Shown: positions 29,312 through 38,654, counted from the stretch's first letter. The stretch is 64,000 bases of DNA from Paenirhizobium daejeonense (GCF_014280875.1 NZ_JACLAL010000009.1:1-64000), one strand, 5' to 3'. The notes: a model not told the origin generated them from the sequence alone. A program made the numbers and translations.

Positions 29312-29355
29312 CCGATTTCCTCCCGGGACTTTCGTCCGCTGTTGCTGCCAGATAA

Positions 29356-29369
29356 TTGGAACGTTCCAA
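29356..29369. promoter_or_regulatory. perfect LacI operator dyad, regulator side
   Basis: TTGGAACGTTCCAA is a perfect 14-bp palindrome. The flanks extend it as AATTGGAACGTTCCAAATT. It lies 45 nt upstream of the LacI start and shares its core with the dyad at 29511-29526. Confidence 0.8.
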
Positions 29370-29510
29370 ATTTGTCAAGCACCGGCCAACAGAATCTCCA
29401 CAGACGGTCCTTTCACCTCTGAAAACAAAGAAATCTTTCTAATTTTCCCGTGAAACACGCGCCTCAGAGCCATTCAAACAATAGCAAGTGCCCGAAAAAT
29501 CTTCTTGAAT

Positions 29511-29526
29511 TTTGGAACGTTCCAAA
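29511..29526. promoter_or_regulatory. perfect LacI operator dyad, DUF993 side
   Basis: TTTGGAACGTTCCAAA is a perfect 16-bp palindrome. It lies 32 nt upstream of the DUF993 start, where it would overlap the promoter or transcription start. Centre-to-centre spacing from the other dyad is about 156 nt, compatible with looping. Confidence 0.8.
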
Positions 29527-29558
29527 CTATTCAGCAAAAACTTCAGAGGAGGATGGAG

Positions 29559-30725
29559 ATGACTGAGAGCCTGAAACTGCCCGATGAAGGCGGAACCGTT
29601 CGCGAGTATCAGCTGGTCGGGACACCGATTACCCGCCCTTCCTCGCCGCCGGTTTTCAATCGCATTGCCTATGCGGCGGCTCATGTCGTATCCGATCCGT
29701 TCCGTGACGCAGATCCCTGGAACCGGCCTCAGGTCGACTGGGAAACCACAATGGCTTTCCGCCACCACCTGTGGAGCCTCGGCTTCAGGATAGCGGAGGC
29801 GATGGATACCTCGCAGCGCGGCATGGGCCTCGACTGGGTCGGAGCGCAGGAACTCATCCGCCGCTCGCTCGCCGAGGCACGGTCGGTGAAGGGTGCCGAT
29901 CTCGCTTGCGGCGCTGGCACTGACCAGCTCACAGCCGCCGACACCCGCTCACTCGACGATGTCATCGCCGCCTATGAGGAACAGATCGGCTTCATCGAAA
30001 AGCACGGTGGCCACGCCATCATGATGGCGAGCCGCGCATTGGCACGCGTTACCAGATCGCCGGAAGATTATGCTCACGTCTACGGACGTATCCTGTCCCA
30101 GACCAGGGACAAGGTCGTTCTCCACTGGCTGGGCGAGATGTTCGATCCGCAGCTTGCCGGCTACTGGGGCTCACAGAGCTTCGAGGCCGCACTCGATTGC
30201 GTAATCGATATCATCGAGGCCAACAGGGACAAGGTCGAGGGCATCAAGATCTCGCTGCTGGACAACGCCAAGGAAATAGAGTTGCGCCGCCGCCTGCCGG
30301 AAGGCGTGCTGTGCTTCACCGGCGACGACTTCAACTATGCCGAACTGATCGAGGGAGACGGCACGCGCTACAGCCATGCGCTGCTCGGCATCTTCGACGC
30401 CGTCGCACCCTCCGCCTCAAAGGCGCTTGCGGCTCTCGCAGGCGGCGATACGGCAACCTTCCGTGCGGTGATCGAGCCAACCGTTCCCCTCTCCCGCAAG
30501 ATCTTCGAAAGCCCGACCCAATATTACAAGGCAGGCGTGGTTTTCCTTGCCTGGCTGAACGGCCACCAATCGCATTTCAGCTTGCCGGCCGGCATGCAGT
30601 CGGCACGCGGCATCCTGCACTATGCCGATATCTTCCGGCTGGCCGACCGCGCGAATGTGCTCGACAAGCCGGAGCTTGCGGCAAGACGCATGAAGAGCCT
30701 GCTCGGCGTTTACGGCATCGAGTGA
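29559..30725 (+). CDS. DUF993 protein (dihydrodipicolinate synthase/aldolase-like)
   Basis: A 388-residue protein of the DUF993 family, distantly related to class I aldolases of the DHDPS type. The ATG at 29559 is preferred over the ATG at 29553, because AGGAGG sits just before the latter and gives correct spacing only to the former. Lys230 in 'VEGIKISLLDNAKE' is in the position expected for a Schiff-base lysine of a TIM barrel. Also notable are 'LACGAGTDQL' and 'LHWLGEMFDP'. If it is an aldolase it would cleave or join a carbon-carbon bond in the pathway encoded by the divergent operon. No reaction can be assigned from sequence alone. Confidence 0.82.
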   Translation: MTESLKLPDEGGTVREYQLVGTPITRPSSPPVFNRIAYAAAHVVSDPFRDADPWNRPQVDWETTMAFRHHLWSLGFRIAEAMDTSQRGMGLDWVGAQELIRRSLAEARSVKGADLACGAGTDQLTAADTRSLDDVIAAYEEQIGFIEKHGGHAIMMASRALARVTRSPEDYAHVYGRILSQTRDKVVLHWLGEMFDPQLAGYWGSQSFEAALDCVIDIIEANRDKVEGIKISLLDNAKEIELRRRLPEGVLCFTGDDFNYAELIEGDGTRYSHALLGIFDAVAPSASKALAALAGGDTATFRAVIEPTVPLSRKIFESPTQYYKAGVVFLAWLNGHQSHFSLPAGMQSARGILHYADIFRLADRANVLDKPELAARRMKSLLGVYGIE

Positions 30726-30740
30726 GGCCCGACGGGCCTC
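30724..30740 (+). terminator. hairpin at the end of the DUF993 gene
   Basis: GAGGCCC (30724-30730) pairs with GGGCCTC (30734-30740) around a 3-nt loop, starting within the stop codon. It is followed by TCTCACCGTTTT. It lies between convergent genes and is a plausible intrinsic terminator, although the T-run is short. Confidence 0.55.
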
Positions 30741-30777
30741 TCTCACCGTTTTCGATCATGCCTGAACGGAAAAAAGC

Positions 30778-31530
30778 TCAGTCGTATTCCGGAAAGCGCG
30801 GCGTGCTGGCCAGCAGTTTCCGCGTATAGGCGTTCTGCGGATTCGCGAGGATTTCCCGCATCGGGCCGCTTTCCACGATCCGGCCCCGCTCGAGAATGAC
30901 CAGTTCCTCGCAGAGCAGTGCGACGAGGCTGATATCGTGAGACACCAGCACCAGCGTCACGGTATTCGACAGCTCCTTCAGGAGCTCGACAATCCGCACG
31001 CGGGTTGAAAGATCGAGTGCGCTGACGACCTCGTCCGCAAGGATGATTTCCGGCCGGGAAACGATCGCCCGGGCGATCGCGATGCGCTGGCGCTGTCCGC
31101 CGGAAAATTCATGCGGATAACGAGATGCCGCATCGGCGGGCAATCCGACGGAGGCCAGCGCCTCGGCAACCGCCTGCTTCGGATCGAGACCCGTTTTCAG
31201 CGACCAGATCGGCTCGGCGATGATATCGAAAACCGACTGACGCGGATCGAGCGAGGAGTAAGGGTCCTGAAAAACCGCCTGCATCGAACGCCGGAAATCC
31301 CGCATGAACCCGCGGTTTGCAAGATCGACCGCCCTGCCCTTCAGTGCGATCTCGCCGGCGACAGGGCTCGCCAGCCCCAGCAGCAGGCGCAGCATGGTCG
31401 TCTTGCCGGAACCGGATTCACCGACAATGCCGAGATTGCGGCCAGCCTCGAGCTTGAGGCTCACATCGTCAAGCACGCGCTGTCCGCGCCCATAGCCGAA
31501 AGTGACGTTCTTCATTTCAAGCAAGGTCAT
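30778..31530 (-). CDS. peptide ABC transporter ATP-binding protein (DppF/OppF type)
   Basis: A 250-residue ATPase. Walker A 'GESGSGKTTMLRLLL', signature 'FSGGQRQRIAIARAI', Walker B 'IILADEVVSALD' and switch 'LVSHD' are present, with the peptide-transporter C-terminal tail 'NPQNAYTRKLLASTP'. It is the last gene of the importer operon and overlaps the partner ATPase gene by ATGA. It is shorter than a typical OppF, lacking most of the C-terminal zinc-like extension. Confidence 0.92.
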   Translation of the reverse strand: MTLLEMKNVTFGYGRGQRVLDDVSLKLEAGRNLGIVGESGSGKTTMLRLLLGLASPVAGEIALKGRAVDLANRGFMRDFRRSMQAVFQDPYSSLDPRQSVFDIIAEPIWSLKTGLDPKQAVAEALASVGLPADAASRYPHEFSGGQRQRIAIARAIVSRPEIILADEVVSALDLSTRVRIVELLKELSNTVTLVLVSHDISLVALLCEELVILERGRIVESGPMREILANPQNAYTRKLLASTPRFPEYD

Positions 31531-32336
31531 AGCGCATTCCTGAGAGCCTGGTCGAAGGAGCGCGCGGCAGCGAGAAGGCCTTGCGTATAGGCATGCCGCG
31601 GACGACGGAAGACTTCCCCAACCGGTCCCTGCTCGACGAGCCTGCCCTGCTGCAGCACCACGACACGCTCGGCCGCCATTGCGACGACCGGCAGGTCATG
31701 GCTGATGAAAAGCAGCGCCATGCCGCTTTCCTGGACAAGGCCTTCCAGCAGCTTCAGGATTTCCGCCTGTGTCGTCACGTCGAGCGCGGTCGTCGGCTCG
31801 TCGGCGATCAGGAGCGCCGGCCGGCAGGCAAGCGCCATGGCGATGGCCGCGCGCTGGCGCTGACCGCCGGAAATCTCATGCGGCCAGGAGTTTGCGATGC
31901 GCGCCGGATCCGGCAGAAGCACACGTTCCAAGAGCCCGATCACCTCGCCGTCGATAAAAGAGCGGTCCAAGCTCAAACCATCGCGGCGACGGCGGCGGCG
32001 CACCACTTCCGTCACCTGCCGCCCGATTTTCATCAGAGGATCGAGCGCGGTTAACGGCTCCTGAAAGACAGTTGCGGCGACATTTCCCCGAAGCGGAACG
32101 AGTTCGCGGTCAGACGCGCCGACAATCTGTCTGTCACCGAGGCGAACCGAACCGTCAGCAGACATGCCGTCCGCGAGAAGACCAATGGAGGCGAGCGCCG
32201 TCAGCGACTTGCCCGAACCGGATTCGCCAATCAGACCAACGCGCTCGCCCGCCGCAACGGAGAACGACACATCCGAGACCAGCACGCGCCCACCTGCCCT
32301 GATCGTCAGGTTTTCGACCTTGAGGATATCGCTCAT
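31527..32336 (-). CDS. peptide ABC transporter ATP-binding protein (DppD/OppD type)
   Basis: A 269-residue ATPase starting '[16 protein letters not shown]'. Walker A is '[13 protein letters not shown]', the signature '[15 protein letters not shown]', Walker B '[12 protein letters not shown]', and the switch His lies in 'FISHDLPV'. It overlaps permease and ATPase neighbours by 4 nt on both sides. A stretch of six Arg residues ('RRRRRR') before the signature is unusual but in frame. Confidence 0.92.
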   Translation of the reverse strand: MSDILKVENLTIRAGGRVLVSDVSFSVAAGERVGLIGESGSGKSLTALASIGLLADGMSADGSVRLGDRQIVGASDRELVPLRGNVAATVFQEPLTALDPLMKIGRQVTEVVRRRRRRDGLSLDRSFIDGEVIGLLERVLLPDPARIANSWPHEISGGQRQRAAIAMALACRPALLIADEPTTALDVTTQAEILKLLEGLVQESGMALLFISHDLPVVAMAAERVVVLQQGRLVEQGPVGEVFRRPRHAYTQGLLAAARSFDQALRNAL

Positions 32337-33196
32337 CGGCGTCTCCTGCGGGTTGGATCGCCGAAATCGCGCAGACCATCCGCGAGCAAGTTGAGGCCGA
32401 TGACCAGCGAGACCAGCGCAATGCCCGGAGCGACCGCGCCGAAGGGCGCCGTGTAAACCGTCCCCTGTGCTTCCTGCAAAAGACGCCCCCAGGACGAATT
32501 CGGCGGCGGCGCGCCAAGGCCGAGATAGGAAAGCGAGGCTTCCGCGATGACGGCGAGACCGAATTGCAGCGCCAGATTGACGATCAGCGTTGGCCAGATG
32601 TTCGGCAGAACATGAATGAAGACGATGGCCAGCCACGAGGTCCCCGAAACGCGCGAAGCGGTAATGTAGTCCATGGCCAGCACGCGCTTGGCAAGGATAC
32701 GGGTCAGCCGGGCAATGATGGCAGAGCTGGCGATACCGATAGCGAGGATCGCGGTCCAGAGGCTCGCCCCGTCGCTCGAAGCGACGATCAGCATGGCAAC
32801 GAGCAGGGTTGGGAATGCGATCAGGATATCGAAGGTGGCGGCAAAGACATCATCGAGGGTTCTCGTCGCAAAGGCGGAAATCACCCCGATCGTCACACCG
32901 ATCAGCGCGCCGATGGCAACGGCGCCCGCACCGACCACCAGCGCGATGCGCGAACCGATCATGATCTGGGTCATCAGATCACGGCCGAGCCGGTCCGTTC
33001 CCGCCCAGTGCAGAAGTGACGGCGCTTCGAGGCGCCCGCCGACCATGCCTGTCGGATCGTAGGGCGTCCAGAACAGGCTGACGAGCCCGAGAAGGACGTG
33101 AAGCCCGACAACGAAGCCGCCAAGCATGAAGCTCGGCGAAGACCTGAACCGTTCCTGAGGGGGAGAGACCGGCAATTCCGGATTGTCGACCGTCAT
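32333..33196 (-). CDS. peptide ABC transporter permease (DppC type)
   Basis: A 287-residue inner-membrane permease with an N-terminal cytoplasmic arm, then about six TM segments. The substrate-channel motif 'GTDRLGRDLMTQIMIGSRIA' is diagnostic for DppC/OppC, and the EAA loop is 'MDYITASRVSGTSWLAIVFI'. It overlaps both neighbouring genes by 4 nt. Confidence 0.92.
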   Translation of the reverse strand: MTVDNPELPVSPPQERFRSSPSFMLGGFVVGLHVLLGLVSLFWTPYDPTGMVGGRLEAPSLLHWAGTDRLGRDLMTQIMIGSRIALVVGAGAVAIGALIGVTIGVISAFATRTLDDVFAATFDILIAFPTLLVAMLIVASSDGASLWTAILAIGIASSAIIARLTRILAKRVLAMDYITASRVSGTSWLAIVFIHVLPNIWPTLIVNLALQFGLAVIAEASLSYLGLGAPPPNSSWGRLLQEAQGTVYTAPFGAVAPGIALVSLVIGLNLLADGLRDFGDPTRRRRR

Positions 33197-34167
33197 GCCT
33201 TTGCCCCCGTCGCGCGGCTGCGCAGCCGCGGATCGATCAGACGCTGCGCGATATCGGCAGCGAAGCCGACAAGGAGCACGAGAAGCGTGGAGATGAACAA
33301 TACGCCCTGCACATTCGGATAATCCCGCTGCTCGATACCAAGCAGCAGCATCGAGCCGAGCCCCGGCAGCGAAAAGACGCGCTCGACCACGACCGCGCCG
33401 AGAAGGGTAGAGGCGAGTTCTATGCCAAGGATCGAGATTACCGGCACCGCGCCGTTGCGGATACCGTGACGGATCAGCGCCTCAGAGAAACCGGAACCGA
33501 GCGCCCGCGCCGTCCTGAGATAGTCGCTGCCCAGCACATCCTGCGTGGCCGAGCGCACGTAGCGGATCAGCGACGAAGACATCACCAGGGCGATGGTAAT
33601 CACCGGCAGCACAAGCGCATGAAACGCCGCCGGCGCATTCGTCCAGCCGCGCGACGGAAAGCCGCCGGAGGGAAAGAGCCTCAGATTGACCGCAAAGACG
33701 GCAACGAGAAGTATCCCGATCCAGAACACTGGCACGGCAATGCCGAGCTGCGACACGACCGAGAGCAGGATGCCATACCAGCGATCCTGCTTGACCGCAG
33801 CGATAATGCCCAGCGGCAGGGCGATCACGATGGCCAGAATGAAGGCAAGCAGCGTGAGCGGGACAGTGACCGTGAGCCGCTTGCCGATCTCCGCCAGCAC
33901 GGGTGCACCGCTGATAAACGAGTTGCCGAAATCGAAGCGCGCAAGGCTCGATACGAACCGGACGAACTGTTCCGAAACGGGCAGGTCGGAACCGACCTGC
34001 TGGCGCGCAGCCTCGATCTGCTCGGGATCCGCACCAACGGAAACCAGCGCATTCGCGGGATCGCCAGGAAGCAGGCGCAGCAGCAGGAACAGAACGGCCG
34101 CGGCGATCAGGACCGACAGGACGAGGATCACTGACCGGCGTATGAGATAGACAAGAATGGTCGCCAC
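33193..34167 (-). CDS. peptide ABC transporter permease (DppB type)
   Basis: A 324-residue permease. The N-terminal TM followed by 'LLRLLPGDPANAL' is typical of DppB, and the EAA loop is 'GSDYLRTARALGSGFSEALI'. It is followed, with 4-nt overlap, by the DppC-type gene. Upstream, 196 nt containing a rhizobial repeat separate it from the binding-protein gene. Confidence 0.92.
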   Translation of the reverse strand: MATILVYLIRRSVILVLSVLIAAAVLFLLLRLLPGDPANALVSVGADPEQIEAARQQVGSDLPVSEQFVRFVSSLARFDFGNSFISGAPVLAEIGKRLTVTVPLTLLAFILAIVIALPLGIIAAVKQDRWYGILLSVVSQLGIAVPVFWIGILLVAVFAVNLRLFPSGGFPSRGWTNAPAAFHALVLPVITIALVMSSSLIRYVRSATQDVLGSDYLRTARALGSGFSEALIRHGIRNGAVPVISILGIELASTLLGAVVVERVFSLPGLGSMLLLGIEQRDYPNVQGVLFISTLLVLLVGFAADIAQRLIDPRLRSRATGAKA

Positions 34168-34172
34168 CTTTC

Positions 34173-34279
34173 CTAGAGCATTTCCGGCGAAAACGGTTGC
34201 GCCCTCAATGCTCTATCTCTCTGTTTTCACTCAACTCCGGACACAAAACCGGTTCCCGCTTTTGCTGGAATTGCTCTAG
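34173..34279. repeat. RIME-like rhizobial intergenic repeat
   Basis: A 107-bp element bounded by terminal inverted repeats CTAGAGCA (34173-34180) and TGCTCTAG (34272-34279). Its inside carries 'AAACGG' and 'ACCGGTTCCCGCTTTTGC', characteristic of the RIME-type palindromic elements dispersed in Rhizobium, Agrobacterium and Sinorhizobium. Its size fits RIME1 (about 108 bp, established literature). It sits inside the importer operon, between the DppB-type permease and the binding-protein gene. Only one copy was seen in the window. Confidence 0.7.
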
Positions 34280-34289
34280 ACGCAAAATG

Positions 34290-34312
34290 CCGCCCGAAAA
34301 TAGTTCGGGCGG
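34290..34312 (-). terminator. strong hairpin after the peptide-binding protein gene
   Basis: CCGCCCGAA (34290-34298) pairs perfectly with TTCGGGCGG (34304-34312) around a 5-nt loop. On the coding strand it is followed by GCATTTTGCG, a weak T-run. It most likely trims or protects the binding-protein mRNA and limits read-through to the permeases. Confidence 0.6.
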
Positions 34313-34363
34313 CGCTGACTGTCGAGCACGCCGCAGGGCGATGCCCGCGGCTTGAACAGTTTG

Positions 34364-35890
34364 CTATTCGGCGGCCTTCTGGATGCCGTAAGCGAAGAAC
34401 TGCGAGTTGAGGCCGTTCACCGGATAGCCGGTTACTGTCTTCTTCGAAACCACGATCTGCGGATAGAGATAGAGCCAGTTGCTGGCGGCATCCTCGGCGA
34501 TCACCGTGTTGACTTCCTTGAGCTTCGCGGTCTGCTCGTCGGTGGTGGCGCTCGCTTCGGCTTGCTTGATCAGGTCGACGACCTTCGGGTTATTGTAGCC
34601 CCAGTAGAAGTCCGGATTGCCGTAGAAGACGATATCGCGGTGGTTCACATGCTCCTGCAAGGTCGCCTGGAAATCGTGAGCCTTGTAGACCTTGGTGTAC
34701 CATTCGTTGGCCGTGATGACGTTGATGTTCACCTTCACGCCGACCTTGGCAAGTTCGGTTTGCAGGAACTGCGCGACGATGGGATGCGGATCGTAGTTCG
34801 GCGTGTCGAGCGTGAAGGTGAAGCCATCAGGATAACCGGCTTCCGCCAGCAGCGCCTTGGCGCTGCCCACGTCATAGGCGTCGACATTGGTGAGGTCGAC
34901 ATACCAAGGGTCGGTCGGCGGCACGAAGGAGCCGATGACCATGCCATAATCACCCCAGATGGCGTTGAGGAGCTTCTTCTTGTCGACGGCGCGGGCCAGA
35001 GCCTTGCGCACCTTGACGTTGTCGAAGGGCTTCACCCGATCGTTATAGGCAAGCAGCAGCTTGGTGGTGGACTGGCCTTCGGCCACGGTGAACTCCGGAT
35101 TGTCCTTGAACTGGGCAAGCGAATCCGGGCTCTGGACGGAGGTGACGATATCGACCGAACCGGTCAGCAGCGCATTGTTGAGCGCAGTCGCCTCGGTGAA
35201 ATACTGGTAGACGACTTCGCCATTGCTCGGCTTCGTACCCCAATAGCCGTCGAAACGCTGGAGCGAGATGGAGGAACCGCGACGCCATTCCTCGAGCTTG
35301 TAGGGACCCGTGCCGTCTTCAGAAGACTGCAGGTCCTTGGCGGCGTCGTTGACCACCCAGACATAGCTCAGATTGTAGGGCAGCGAGATGGAGCGAGCAG
35401 AGAGCTTCACGACGACCGTCTGGTCGTCGGGCGTCTCGACAGCGCTGATGGTCTTGAGGCTGTTCTTGCGCGAGCTCTTGGATTCGGCCGCCGTGACGCG
35501 CTCGATCGAGAACTTGACGTCTTTTGCTGTGAGCGGTTCGCCGGAATGGAAGGTGACGCCGGGTTGGAGGGTGAAGGTATAGGTCAGACCGTCATCGCTG
35601 ACCTTGAAGTCCTTAGCCAGAACCGGCTCAACCGCGCCGGCATCGCTCAGGCGGAAAAGCGCTTCGTAGACGTTGCCGTTGAAGGCTTCGTTGATGCCCT
35701 GCCCCGCGCCGGCGGTGTTGTCGAGGTTCTGCGGCTCGTAGAGAGAACCGATGTTGACGGTCGCATCGGCATCGAAGTCCGCAGCCACAAGCGGCGTTGC
35801 GAACGAAAGGGCGACGAGTGCGGCCGCAGCCGTCGTCGCGCGCCATTCGGACAGGAACCCCTGCCTGTTTTTATTGGCAAAACCGCTCAT
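34364..35890 (-). CDS. peptide ABC transporter substrate-binding protein (family 5)
   Basis: A 508-residue periplasmic binding protein of the DppA/OppA family. The N-terminus 'MSGFANKNRQGFL' precedes a hydrophobic signal segment (about residues 18-36, ending 'PLVAAD'), and the mature protein begins 'FDADATVNIGSLYEPQNLD'. The family motif region 'DLTYTFTLQPGVTFHSGEPL' type is present as 'YTFTLQPGVTFHSGEPLTAK'. It delivers peptides (or opines and similar amino compounds) to the permeases. A metallopeptidase gene diverges from it, which favours peptides. Confidence 0.92.
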   Translation of the reverse strand: MSGFANKNRQGFLSEWRATTAAAALVALSFATPLVAADFDADATVNIGSLYEPQNLDNTAGAGQGINEAFNGNVYEALFRLSDAGAVEPVLAKDFKVSDDGLTYTFTLQPGVTFHSGEPLTAKDVKFSIERVTAAESKSSRKNSLKTISAVETPDDQTVVVKLSARSISLPYNLSYVWVVNDAAKDLQSSEDGTGPYKLEEWRRGSSISLQRFDGYWGTKPSNGEVVYQYFTEATALNNALLTGSVDIVTSVQSPDSLAQFKDNPEFTVAEGQSTTKLLLAYNDRVKPFDNVKVRKALARAVDKKKLLNAIWGDYGMVIGSFVPPTDPWYVDLTNVDAYDVGSAKALLAEAGYPDGFTFTLDTPNYDPHPIVAQFLQTELAKVGVKVNINVITANEWYTKVYKAHDFQATLQEHVNHRDIVFYGNPDFYWGYNNPKVVDLIKQAEASATTDEQTAKLKEVNTVIAEDAASNWLYLYPQIVVSKKTVTGYPVNGLNSQFFAYGIQKAAE

Positions 35891-35943
35891 GGATGTGCTC
35901 CTCGTATCGTCAGTGTTTTTGGTCGTTGATCTCGATTGGAGTT

Positions 35944-35968
35944 ATACCCTACCAGACTTGTGGGGTAT
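35944..35968. promoter_or_regulatory. imperfect inverted repeat between importer and peptidase genes
   Basis: ATACCCTA (35944-35951) and TGGGGTAT (35961-35968) are 7-of-8 complementary around 9 nt. The dyad lies 53 nt upstream of the binding-protein start in the 253-nt divergent region. It could be an operator; no regulator gene is adjacent. Confidence 0.35.
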
Positions 35969-36143
35969 TGGATCCTTCGCCTGATTTGTCGTTGCGGAGG
36001 AAAATGCTCACAGGCAATTCCACCGCATGAAGAGAATTATTTTCCACGCCGATGAAAAGCTATCGCGGCGCCCGCAAAGTTCAAGTACGCCAACGGCAAC
36101 GGATCCTACCCAAGAAGCATCGGAAAACTGAAAGGCGGAGGAC

Positions 36144-37370
36144 ATGAGCGACCTGGACCGAGTTCGCGCGCAACGTTTGATGGGGGCAGCCGGCATCGAC
36201 GCTCTCGTCTTTTTCCAGCCGGAAGCCTTCCGCTATGCGATCGGGGCCTATGCCGGCGTGGCCACGATGTGGGGGCGGGCAGGCTCGGCAATCGCAGTCG
36301 TTCCGTCTGATACCGCCGCCTCGCTGGCCGCCGTCATCAGCGATCATGCCTCAGCCGGCGTGGCGAGCCTGCGCCAATCCGTGGATATCCGCACGCACCG
36401 CATATGGATCGACGGCGTCGCCCTGACCGGACAGGAAACCATTGCCGATATCGACGCAGCCTATCGCCGGATGGAAAACACTGGACCACGACCGGAGACC
36501 TTCGATCAGGAGGCATGCTTCCGCCTGCTTGCCGATATTCTCGTCGAGCGCGGACTGGACAAAGCCGTGCTGGGGGCCGATTTTTCCTTCCTCCCTGCCG
36601 CAGACTTCGAAAGGCTGAAGAAGGCCCTCCCCCATGTCACATGGAAAGACGCCTCGGATATTCTGCTGAGGTTGAGGGCGATCAAGAATCCGCAGGAAAT
36701 CGAGCGCCTGCGCCGGGCTGCACGCGCGGCCGAAGCCGGCCTGCGATCCCTGGCATCGGGGGTAAAGCCTGATGCTTCCCTACGCGAACTATCCGCCGCA
36801 TGGCTCCAAGGCGCTCGCGAAGAGGCTGCAGCCGGAGGCTTCGGGCTCTCGGGACATTGGGATTACATTTCGGTCGGTCCCGACCTCACGGACGGCAGCG
36901 CCACGGTAAAACCCGGTTCGCTGATCAAGGCGGATGTCGGAACGTTGGTCGAGGGCTATTCTTCCGACGGCGCGCGGACCTTCGTGCTCGGGCAACCGGC
37001 CAGCCTTGCCACGGAACTTCATGCCATCCTGCATGAAGCCTTTCTTGTGGGCCTCGAACAAATCCGGCCCGGCCGCCGTTTCGGGGATGTCCACGCCGCG
37101 ATGCTCGCCCGGTTCAGGAAGAACGGGCTCAACGAATATTATCGCGGACACTTCGGCCATTCGGTCGGCGGCAATGCCGGCATCGAGGAATGGCCCTTTT
37201 TTTCAAACGGCAATGGCGAGGTGATCGAACAGAACATGGTCGTCGCCCTTGAAACGCCGTTCTATGCGCAGGGCTTCGGCGCGCTGATGATCGAGGATCA
37301 GTTTCTCGTGACGGAAACCGGCACCGAATGCATGAACAGCCTGCCACGCGATATCATCCGCATTGACTGA
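36144..37370 (+). CDS. M24-family metallopeptidase (Xaa-Pro aminopeptidase-like)
   Basis: A 408-residue pita-bread-fold protein with a creatinase-like N-terminal domain and a C-terminal M24 domain. The start at 36144 has GGCGGAGG before it. The metal ligands are recognisable in 'ADVGTLVEGYSSDGART' (two Asp), 'GHFGHSVGGN' (His), 'VVALETPFY' (Glu) and 'LMIEDQFLV' (Glu). It has no signal peptide, so it acts in the cytoplasm. It diverges from the peptide importer and could hydrolyse imported proline-containing peptides. Ectoine hydrolase-type M24 enzymes are an alternative, but no ectoine genes are nearby. Confidence 0.88.
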   Translation: MSDLDRVRAQRLMGAAGIDALVFFQPEAFRYAIGAYAGVATMWGRAGSAIAVVPSDTAASLAAVISDHASAGVASLRQSVDIRTHRIWIDGVALTGQETIADIDAAYRRMENTGPRPETFDQEACFRLLADILVERGLDKAVLGADFSFLPAADFERLKKALPHVTWKDASDILLRLRAIKNPQEIERLRRAARAAEAGLRSLASGVKPDASLRELSAAWLQGAREEAAAGGFGLSGHWDYISVGPDLTDGSATVKPGSLIKADVGTLVEGYSSDGARTFVLGQPASLATELHAILHEAFLVGLEQIRPGRRFGDVHAAMLARFRKNGLNEYYRGHFGHSVGGNAGIEEWPFFSNGNGEVIEQNMVVALETPFYAQGFGALMIEDQFLVTETGTECMNSLPRDIIRID

Positions 37371-37397
37371 CCCCGCCCCCCGGGCAACGGACATGAC

Positions 37398-37427
37398 AAA
37401 GGCCGGCGCGTTATCGCGCCGGCCTTT
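37398..37427 (+). terminator. bidirectional intrinsic terminator
   Basis: AAAGGCCGGCGCG (37398-37410) pairs with CGCGCCGGCCTTT (37415-37427), a 13-bp stem with a TTAT loop. It is followed by GCTTTTTT on the top strand. It lies between the convergent peptidase and pcaF genes and can stop both. Confidence 0.85.
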
Positions 37428-37447
37428 GCTTTTTTCCGAAGAACCGA

Positions 37448-38653
37448 TCAGACGCGTTCAAGCGCGACCGCGATACCCTGGCCGACGCCGATGCACATGG
37501 TGGACAGCGAGTAGCGACCGCCATTGAGCGACAGTTCCAGCGCCGCGGTGCCGGTGATGCGGGCACCCGACATGCCGAGCGGATGGCCGAGCGCGATCGC
37601 ACCGCCGTTCCGGTTCACCCGCGGATCGTCGTCGGCGATGCCCAGCAGACGCAACGTCGCGAGACCCTGGCTGGCGAAGGCTTCGTTCAGTTCGATCACG
37701 TCGAACTGGTCCTGCGTCATGCCGAGCCGCGTCATAAGCTTTTGCGAGGCAGGAGCGGGACCGATACCCATGACACGCGGGGGAACGCCGGCCGCGGCGC
37801 CACCGAGGACCCGGGCAATCGGGGTAAGTCCATACTTCTTCACAGCAGCCTCTGAAGCGATGATCAGCGCCGCCGCACCATCGTTGACGCCCGAGGCGTT
37901 GCCGGCCGTCACGGTTCCGCCTTCCTTACGGAAGGGCGTTCCGAGCTTCGCCAGCGTCTCGATGGTCGTTGCGCGGGGATGCTCGTCCTTCTCGACGACA
38001 ATCGGATCGCCTTTACGCTGCGGAATGGTGACCGGCACGATTTCCTTCGCCAGACGCCCGTTGGCCTGAGCTTCAGCGGCCTTGGCCTGAGAGCGAACGG
38101 CAAATGCGTCCTGATCCTCACGGCTCACCTTGAAGTCCTCGGCAACATTCTCGCCGGTCTCCGGCATGCTGTCGACGCCGTACTGTTTCTTCATCAGCGG
38201 GTTGACGAAGCGCCAGCCGATGGTGGTGTCGTGGATTTCTGCATGACGGGAGAAGGCCGTCTCGGCCTTCGGCATGACGAAGGGAGCGCGGCTCATGCTT
38301 TCGACGCCGCCTGCGATCATCAGTTCCGCCTCGCCCGACCGGATGGCACGCGCCGCGGTGATGACGGCATCCATGCCGGAGCCGCAAAGACGATTGATCG
38401 TCGTGCCAGAAACGCTGACCGGCAGGCCGGCGAGCAGCAGCGACATGCGGGCAACGTTGCGGTTGTCTTCGCCCGCCTGGTTCGCGCAGCCGAAGATCAC
38501 GTCATCGACAGCTTCGAAGTCGAGCCCCGGATGGCGCTCCAGAAGCGCCTTCAGGGGAACCGCGCCAAGATCATCGGCGCGGACGGAGGAGAGCGAACCG
38601 CCGAAGCGGCCGATCGGGGTGCGGATATAGTCGCAGATATAGGCTTCGGTCAT
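37448..38653 (-). CDS. pcaF: 3-oxoadipyl-CoA thiolase
   Basis: A 401-residue thiolase that cleaves beta-ketoadipyl-CoA to succinyl-CoA and acetyl-CoA, the final step of the beta-ketoadipate pathway. The acyl-accepting Cys90 in '[10 protein letters not shown]', His357 in '[14 protein letters not shown]' and Cys387 in 'CIGVGQG' form the thiolase active site. The '[19 protein letters not shown]' N-terminus is typical of PcaF. It follows pcaJ with a one-base gap, and the linkage to the two transferase subunits makes the assignment strong over a generic acetyl-CoA acetyltransferase. Confidence 0.93.
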   Translation of the reverse strand: MTEAYICDYIRTPIGRFGGSLSSVRADDLGAVPLKALLERHPGLDFEAVDDVIFGCANQAGEDNRNVARMSLLLAGLPVSVSGTTINRLCGSGMDAVITAARAIRSGEAELMIAGGVESMSRAPFVMPKAETAFSRHAEIHDTTIGWRFVNPLMKKQYGVDSMPETGENVAEDFKVSREDQDAFAVRSQAKAAEAQANGRLAKEIVPVTIPQRKGDPIVVEKDEHPRATTIETLAKLGTPFRKEGGTVTAGNASGVNDGAAALIIASEAAVKKYGLTPIARVLGGAAAGVPPRVMGIGPAPASQKLMTRLGMTQDQFDVIELNEAFASQGLATLRLLGIADDDPRVNRNGGAIALGHPLGMSGARITGTAALELSLNGGRYSLSTMCIGVGQGIAVALERV

Positions 38654-38654
38654 G

